A DNA stretch of 64,000 nucleotides from Cristatella mucedo. Its lineage: Eukaryota; Bryozoa; Phylactolaemata; Cristatellidae. The notes below the pieces were generated by a model. That model was not told the origin of the DNA, did not search any database, and saw only the letters and a program-made list of their open reading frames with translations. Each line of letters starts with the position of its first letter. Position 1 is the first letter of the stretch. Below, piece by piece: positions 58,632-64,000 of the stretch. The position numbers were made by a program, and so were the translations under genes. Where the stretch lies: positions 3,093,501 to 3,157,500 of the forward strand of contig WPIO01000012.1 in the NCBI GenBank assembly GCA_009760855.2, given 5' to 3'.

Positions 58632-58780
58632 TGCCGCGCTGGTTTGGTCCAGTGGTTAAGGTGCTCGCCCCGACCAAGGTCTGGCTGAGGCTGTGGGCTC
58701 GAGCCCCGAGGCATATATGAAGCGCCTGAATAGAGATTAAGTTCTCTTGGGGCGCTATACAAATGAATTAATTATATTGA
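58632..58780 (+). mobile_element. tRNA-derived SINE family S2, well preserved
   Basis: TTTGGTCCAGTGGTTAAGG (A box), GGGCTCGAGCCCCGAGG (B box), GAATAGAGATTAAGTTCTCT and GGGGCGCTATACAAATGAAT tail. Confidence 0.9.
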
Positions 58781-58861
58781 CATAGTACCGCACTTTGACT
58801 GTATAGCCCTGCCGCCAGGAACGTTTAGCTTGCATACATTAATGGAGTGAATATAAATGTT

Positions 58862-59010
58862 AGCCGATTTAGTAGTTTCAGTTGGATAGCGACCACAAGA
58901 GCCGTAGCTGCGATCGCTTCCTCTTGCAGCGGGACACAACATACCGGCGGAAGGACTCGAACCCATAACATGGGCAGTGAAGTGCGAGTACCTTGCCCCT
59001 CAGCTACGAC
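58862..59010 (-). mobile_element. tRNA-derived SINE family S1, diverged
   Basis: Antisense: TAGCCGATTTAGTAG, GAAGGACTCGAACCCATAAC, TACCTTGCCCCTCAGC. Confidence 0.65.
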
Positions 59011-60004
59011 CTGGGGCCAATTGCACTGGAAGCTGAGAACGTCGGGTACGCGGATACACTGACCGACCTACGGCGTCGTCGGTTTTGCCCGGATCGTTGC
59101 GGTCAGTGCCAGCACGCGTTCGGCGGCCGCTGGCAGCACGGCGCGTCAGCGCGGCACGTCGAAGCGCTCTCCGGAGCTCACTGGCGGGACGTCGACGCAA
59201 CGCACACCGCTGCTCTCGTGAGTCGCGCTCTCACCGTCACGACCGATTTCTTGTGCGGCCGCCGCTGCGTGGGGGGAGGGAAACGGCGCCGAGTCGCCAG
59301 CCGAGATAGGTCGCGGTCACTCCGAGTTCCGCTTCGAGGAAGCTGGCAAAGCTCGAAGCTGGTATTGACGACTCGGCGCGTTTAGTTAATGGGCGTTGTG
59401 GTGGGTGAGACCGCCTGCCTTGCTAGTCGCAGGCAGGCGGTCAAAGAGGAGGAGCCGGGCGTTCTTTTCAGAATGTAGTCCTCCGCAACCGGTCACCGTG
59501 TTCGGTCCATGAGCAGCACCAGGGACAGCCCTACGGCGACGCCTAGCTAAAGATGGCATTACTTCTCCGATTCTTTCTTTTCCAGACGACGGTGATTCAC
59601 GTATGACTCGCATCTGGCGGAGCTAAGAATGCCGCGACGGTGGGTGGGTGGGTGGGTGGGTGGTGGGCGGCGGCGGCGGATAGGCTTAAAGCGGATAAAG
59701 AATTCTTACGGGCGACCCACCAGGCCGCGAGCGCCTCTGCAGCTAGTAGCTGAGCTGTACCGACAGTTGAAGCATCTTGCGACCATCCTCGAGTCCTCTG
59801 GGGGTGAATGCGTGATGCAGTCAAATTCCTCCACTCTTGGCCAGCGGAAGCTTCTGCTCAAAAGCTCTTTCGAATGGATGAACTAACTTTCGAATGTTGA
59901 GTGCACCGACGACACCATTCGGACCCGGATAATTCCTTTCCAGCTGCCCTGCGTTGCTTCGCTGTGGGCTGAAAAAGATATCCTTGACCATCTGCCCTCC
60001 TCAG
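59011..60004. other. GC-rich sequence without a recognised gene
   Basis: Includes a 12-bp perfect inverted repeat (59409-59420/59431-59442) and a (GGGT)n run at 59638-59665. Confidence 0.4.
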
Positions 60005-60362
60005 GTCTTTGCTTGACCGACTCCTTGTCCGTCCGACTGACTGACCGACTCCACGTCCGACTGACTGACCGACTCCCTGTCTGACTGACTGACCGACTCC
60101 TCGTCCGACTGACTGATTGACCGACTTCATGTCCGACTGACTGGCCGACTCTTTGTCCAAATGACTGACCGACTCCTTGTCCGACTGACTGACCGACTCC
60201 CTGTCCGACTGACTGACTGACCGACTTCTTGTCCGACTGACTGACCGACTCTTTGTCCAAATGACTGACCGACTCCTTGTCCAACTGACTGACCGACTCC
60301 CTGTCCGACTGACTGACTGACCGACTTCTTGTCCGACTGACTGACCGAATCCTCGTGCGACT
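60005..60362. repeat. Minisatellite of about 24-bp units
   Basis: Around 14 units based on CTGACCGACTCCTTGTCCGA with 4-bp GACT length changes. The minus strand reads as repeated DKESVSQS-type octapeptides because units are multiples of three. Confidence 0.93.
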
Positions 60363-61124
60363 GCCCTCCCTCCTCAGCTCTCCGCTCCTCTGCTTCTCAC
60401 TTTCCTACTACACGGAATGAAGTAAGCTGGCTGTCTCTCGAAGCTGAAAACCGTTCGCGCTCCGAGTTCGCTTGCAAAATTCCGTCCAGCGTTAGCCGAC
60501 ACCAGCCGAACCTACTTGGCCACCGAGGCACACTTCCGAATTCGACAGCGAGCTGCGTTCATCTCACCCGGCGGCAGGTAGCGCGAGCCTCTCACGGACC
60601 GACCGCGTGCGTTTTAGTTCGCAGTCATACACCGCGTTCGTTCTACACGCAGCCGCCTAGGATACGACTGGCGTCCGTCGACTAAGGAACCTCTTCCTCC
60701 TCCTCCTCCTCCAGAGAGCTCGCGGGCCACCCACTCCTCGGCCGACCGCCGGTCGGCGCCGTTCGTCGCACTAAATTGAGATCTTTTGGTGATCGGGCCT
60801 CGAGTACTGGTGCAGCGACGGTCCGGAGCCGCGTCCTGCTTCTGCCACAACGAGCGGGGCCGCGTTCTGCTTCTGCCACAGTGAGCGCAGACTTTGCATC
60901 ATGCAAGTCTCAGCTGCCGACTTATCTGTTCCGCGAGCAGCGTTACCGCGTCCATCACTCATTGGTCTTTTTTCGTTCCTGAGCGCTTTGCTGACGTGGA
61001 CTATTCCAGTCCGTACCACTTGAAAAGGAGGCGCGCGAGATCAGCCAGATTTTGAATGGCGAAAAATTATTCGCTATTTGTGAATGATAAAGTTATGGGA
61101 AAGGTCATGTCGTAATCCGTCCGC
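60363..61124. other. GC-rich sequence without a recognised gene
   Basis: Contains a near-duplicate of CGCGTCCTGCTTCTGCCACA at about 60829 and 60861; otherwise nothing recognised. Confidence 0.4.
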
Positions 61125-61295
61125 AGTTAGGTGGTCTGCACTAGGTAAGGTGATTGCTTTTCACGACCTCGGTCCCGAGGTCGTGGGCTCGAATTCTGTG
61201 GTGGGCGATCCTTTATCGCCACTGCAAGCGGTGGTGATAGCCGTAAAGACTCTTCTGTCGCTATACAAAAAGAGGCTGTTAAATCAGCTAACATT
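61125..61295 (+). mobile_element. tRNA-derived SINE family S1
   Basis: CACTAGGTAAGGTGATTGC head, GTGGGCTCGAATTCTG (B box) and tail TCGCTATACAAAAAGAGGC then TTAAATCAGCTAA. Confidence 0.88.
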
Positions 61296-61534
61296 AAAGT
61301 CTCAGTCTTGTAAAAGGCAGTCAGTTCGCCGCAGGAAAAATGCCGATGTCGACCATCCACCATCTCCTCAATCGCTACCGGGCCGGCATCATACCTAGTG
61401 GTGTTTATGGCGATCTATGAGATCGCTTCTCTAGCTCCTCTGTCAGCAAGGTAGACAAGATCAGGGAGTGCATCCCCCGGGTAACGACCTCGACCGACTC
61501 CTTACCCTTAGATACTTACAGTGACATCTATAGT

Positions 61535-61770
61535 AATAATAATAATAAACTTGATAAAGCGCCCTCAGAGAACTCAATCTCTTTCTAGGCTCTTTACATT
61601 TGCTGCAAAGAAAACACGATCGGATGGTGAGTTGAAATATCATGCTTGATAAACAACATGAATAATATGGTTAGGGGTGACATGCACAAGGTCAGCATGC
61701 AAGTATGGTTGGTGGCACCATGCAACAGTGTCAGTAAGCATAAACACATGTCTACCTTCCAGCCAGTTAC
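61535..61770 (-). mobile_element. L2-type LINE family B, 3' tail
   Basis: TAATAATAATAAACTTGATA, GCGCCCTCAGAGAACTCAAT and GGTTAGGGGTGACATGCACA. Confidence 0.85.
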
Positions 61771-62489
61771 TAATTAACTCATCTCCTTGAAGTTCATCTC
61801 CATTTTTCAGGAGACTACTAGCCCTCTAGCCCTTTTATACCCACCGTTTTCCTTCCAAGATCCATAGATTTGCTGCTGCCCAGCGCATAAAAATGTGTTC
61901 TTAGCCTTAGGTCTTGAACCTGCATCCTTCAAAAAGTCTGTTGTTAAGCCACTCATTAGAGGGCTACAGTAGACGAAGCGAATTTTCGCAACTTTCACCC
62001 AGTCTCCCTATCAAACCAAAAGATATTTCCTATCTGATACACGAAAAGGAATGGTAGATTAAATAAAAAATCGTATACCCAAACTTCAAACATAGTAAGG
62101 AAATTCTAGAAAGTTTTTAATGCTAATCGCTCCACACAATCATCAGCCCTCCTGCAAGTGCAAAACGACTTTCCCGGAAATGCAGACTTGATGATTAGAA
62201 TCTCTCTGTTTGCTTTCTTGGTTCTTTCGAAAGTGTTTGATTGACCTTGACCAGGTCCTTCTAAAGCACCTGTCTCTCGCTCGAGGACCGCTGACAATCC
62301 ACTGCAATGTTCAGGTCCTATCGCAGTGAGATACTTCAGAGCATTGATGTGAACGGGCAGAAATCATCAGAGGTGCCTAAAAAGTATGCAGCACCCCAGC
62401 GATCTGTGATGTGTGCACTTTTTTCAATAATGTAAGTTCTCGCTATCTCGCGAAGTTAGTCGCCAGGCAAAATCTAGGCCTTCAATTTC
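61771..62489. other. AT-rich sequence, possibly more L2 remnants
   Basis: CAGGAGACTACTAGCCCTCT near 61808 recalls the same region of the copy at 5140-7155; otherwise nothing recognised. Confidence 0.35.
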
Positions 62490-63525
62490 ATGTATATTAC
62501 ACGCAGCTGTGTACCTGTTCTTGATCCCTCTCTGTTTTCCACCACGTTGAACTCTCAATTCCAACACTGCTGAATGTATTGCTGACATTCGTACGTGGAT
62601 GGCCGCAAACGGTCTCAAATTGAAGTAAAAGAAGGTTAGAAGTAAGCTTAAAAGAAGTAAGCTTACTAGTTATGGGCAAACCTTGTGCGACTCAGACTTG
62701 GAATGCTTAACGCTCAAAATAGGCTCTGCCAGCATGTCTCCTATAGCAAGTGCACGAAATCCAGGGGTCCTGTTCCAAATGGAACTTTCACTTGGATGAC
62801 GACACGTCAGATCCACTGTAAAATTATTGACCTACTTCCAGCTACACAAAGCACAACTTTGGAAGCATATTCTATCCAAGTTGGTGGATGTATTTGTGTC
62901 ATCCAGTTTCAATTTCTGGAACTCACTTTTTGCAGGTCTTCCGGCCTGTGCAATAAGGTGCTTACAGCTGGTGCAAAACTCTGCAGCTAGGCTTGTCTAC
63001 TCTGAACGTCGCATTTGCCATACTACACCACTTTACACTGACCTGCACTGGCTCCCAATCAAGCGGCGTATCGACTTCAAGGTTCTGCCACTCACTTTTA
63101 GGTCCCCCTCAACCCCTGGCTCCAGTCAACCTATCCAAACTACGTCTACATTAGGCCTGGCATGATATCTACCACTCTTGTGAATCAAGTCGTTTGAGGA
63201 TGCATGAAGCCGAACTCAAACCTTTTGGGTACGGTGCCTTTAGTTCGCAAGTATCCAAAGCCCAGAACTCACACCCAACTGACATGGTGACATTCCTTTA
63301 CTTGACGATAATTAAAAAGAAGCTTAAAACCCAATGCTGCTCACAACATTAGCTGGGTCCGGACGAATTGTCTTTTTTGTGCCTATTTGTACCGGCGCTG
63401 TGTATGTGATCACCAAGCAATTAGCATGCATTCTTTACAGCATTTGTAAAGTGTCCAAAAAGAGATGTAGTTCTTCTAAGGCGCTATACAAGTATCTTAT
63501 TATTATTATTATTATTATTATTTGT
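62490..63525 (+). mobile_element. L2-type LINE family B, decayed 3' half
   Basis: MAANGLKLK-like start near 62598, LPACAIRCLQLVQNSAARLV near 62940-63000 and DLHWLPIKRRIDFKVLPLTF near 63040-63100. The tail is AAAGAGATGTAGTTCTTCTA and GGCGCTATACAAG, then (ATT)n. Frames are broken. Confidence 0.85.
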
Positions 63526-64000
63526 ACAGGATCAGTGCAGGTTATTAACCAGGGCACCATCTAAAGACCTGTGGCCCGAGTGTCTGCTTGTGTGCTCTTG
63601 CATGCATGTAAGCATAGAACTTGGCTTGTCACTCGGTTTTTGCTTCCCGTCCATCGAGTTGCAAAGCGCCCGAATAGAGATTTCGAAACGGTGGCTAGCC
63701 TGATTGTGGCTGTCAAGATATTACTTTCGGCTCCTTAATTACAATGACTAGAAACCGGGCAGGTCATAAGCTATGATTAGTCGGCATAGAGCCACAAGTC
63801 AGATTATATTCAGTCGGTCGTGCTCTGCCCTTTGAACCAGGCCAGAGAGTTGAGCCCTAAGCGCAGGGCCAGATGGACGTTTCGCACGATGGACGTTTCG
63901 CCAGTCAGGCAGTTCAGTGGCCGCCGACTGGACGCCGTGCGAGAGCTGCTGCACACCGTGACTGGTACTTGACGACGCCTTCAGCCCTTTTGCCATCGAA
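63526..64000. other. Right-edge sequence, no gene confirmed
   Basis: GC-richer over the last 150 bases, where a short repeat (GATGGACGTTTCGC twice, about 63872-63901) and an open stretch FSGRRLDAVRELLHTVTG (about 63912-63965) occur. It could be the edge of an exon; I cannot support it. Confidence 0.25.

Noticed and set aside
58632-58705. tRNA gene
   Set aside because: A and B boxes are present but no complete cloverleaf, and the sequence continues into a LINE-like tail, so it is a SINE. The same holds for the other tRNA-like heads.
60005-60362. CRISPR-like array of repeats
   Set aside because: Head-to-tail minisatellite without unique spacers, in an animal genome.
63912-63965. FSGRRLDAVRELLHTVTG, ankyrin-like in look
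   Set aside because: A single short stretch at the window edge without a second repeat or confirmed splice sites.

Overview
The window is nuclear DNA from an animal, probably an invertebrate. Two spliced genes on the + strand have metazoan orthologues. The rest is introns and spacers packed with decayed L2-type LINE ends, tRNA-derived SINEs, small TA-flanked DNA elements and very long CT/GA microsatellites. I see no bacterial operons, CRISPR array, rRNA or functional tRNA gene. The zinc-finger sequence of the second gene looks closest to invertebrate dar1/KLF5 proteins, but I cannot name the species.

Region 1 (1-35.2 kb): the C-terminal half of an ATRX-type SNF2 chromatin remodeller. At least 15 exons can be stitched in consistent phase from 3986 to the stop at 33988-33990, giving about 823 residues. 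The exons cover the DEGH box, the LTGTPLQNN motif, an acidic linker, the whole helicase C-terminal lobe and the ATRX-specific tail. The 5' half, with the ATP-binding motif and any ADD domain, lies off the left edge. Three of its 14 introns appear to start with GC rather than GT. The introns hold most of the LINE/SINE load plus a (GCT)30 tract.

Region 2 (35.2-44.8 kb): spacer with no recognised host gene. It holds L2 ends, SINEs, two long CT tracts and the decayed 3' end of a retrotransposon with a restriction-like endonuclease.

Region 3 (44.9-51.7 kb): a GC- and CpG-rich domain around a Kruppel-like factor of the KLF5/dar1 group. Coding exons are at 47941-49033, 49261-49320 and 49535-49884, with a possible 5' coding exon at 46211-46345. 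The protein has three C2H2 fingers, two sumoylation-type sites, a TPP/SP phospho-degron-like stretch and a PPPY motif, all in the KLF5 order. A poly(A) signal follows at 50395.

Region 4 (51.7-64 kb): spacer alternating between GC-rich islands, large GA/CT microsatellites, a 24-bp minisatellite and more L2/SINE copies. One island (57.3-57.8 kb) has a palindromic pair of CACGTG E-boxes, so it may be a promoter, but I found no exon beside it.

The two genes share no pathway visible in this sequence: ATRX remodels chromatin and KLF5-type proteins bind GC/CACCC promoter elements. The mobile elements form a coherent set. L2-type LINEs and one SINE family share a 3' tail, which suggests the LINE machinery moved that SINE.
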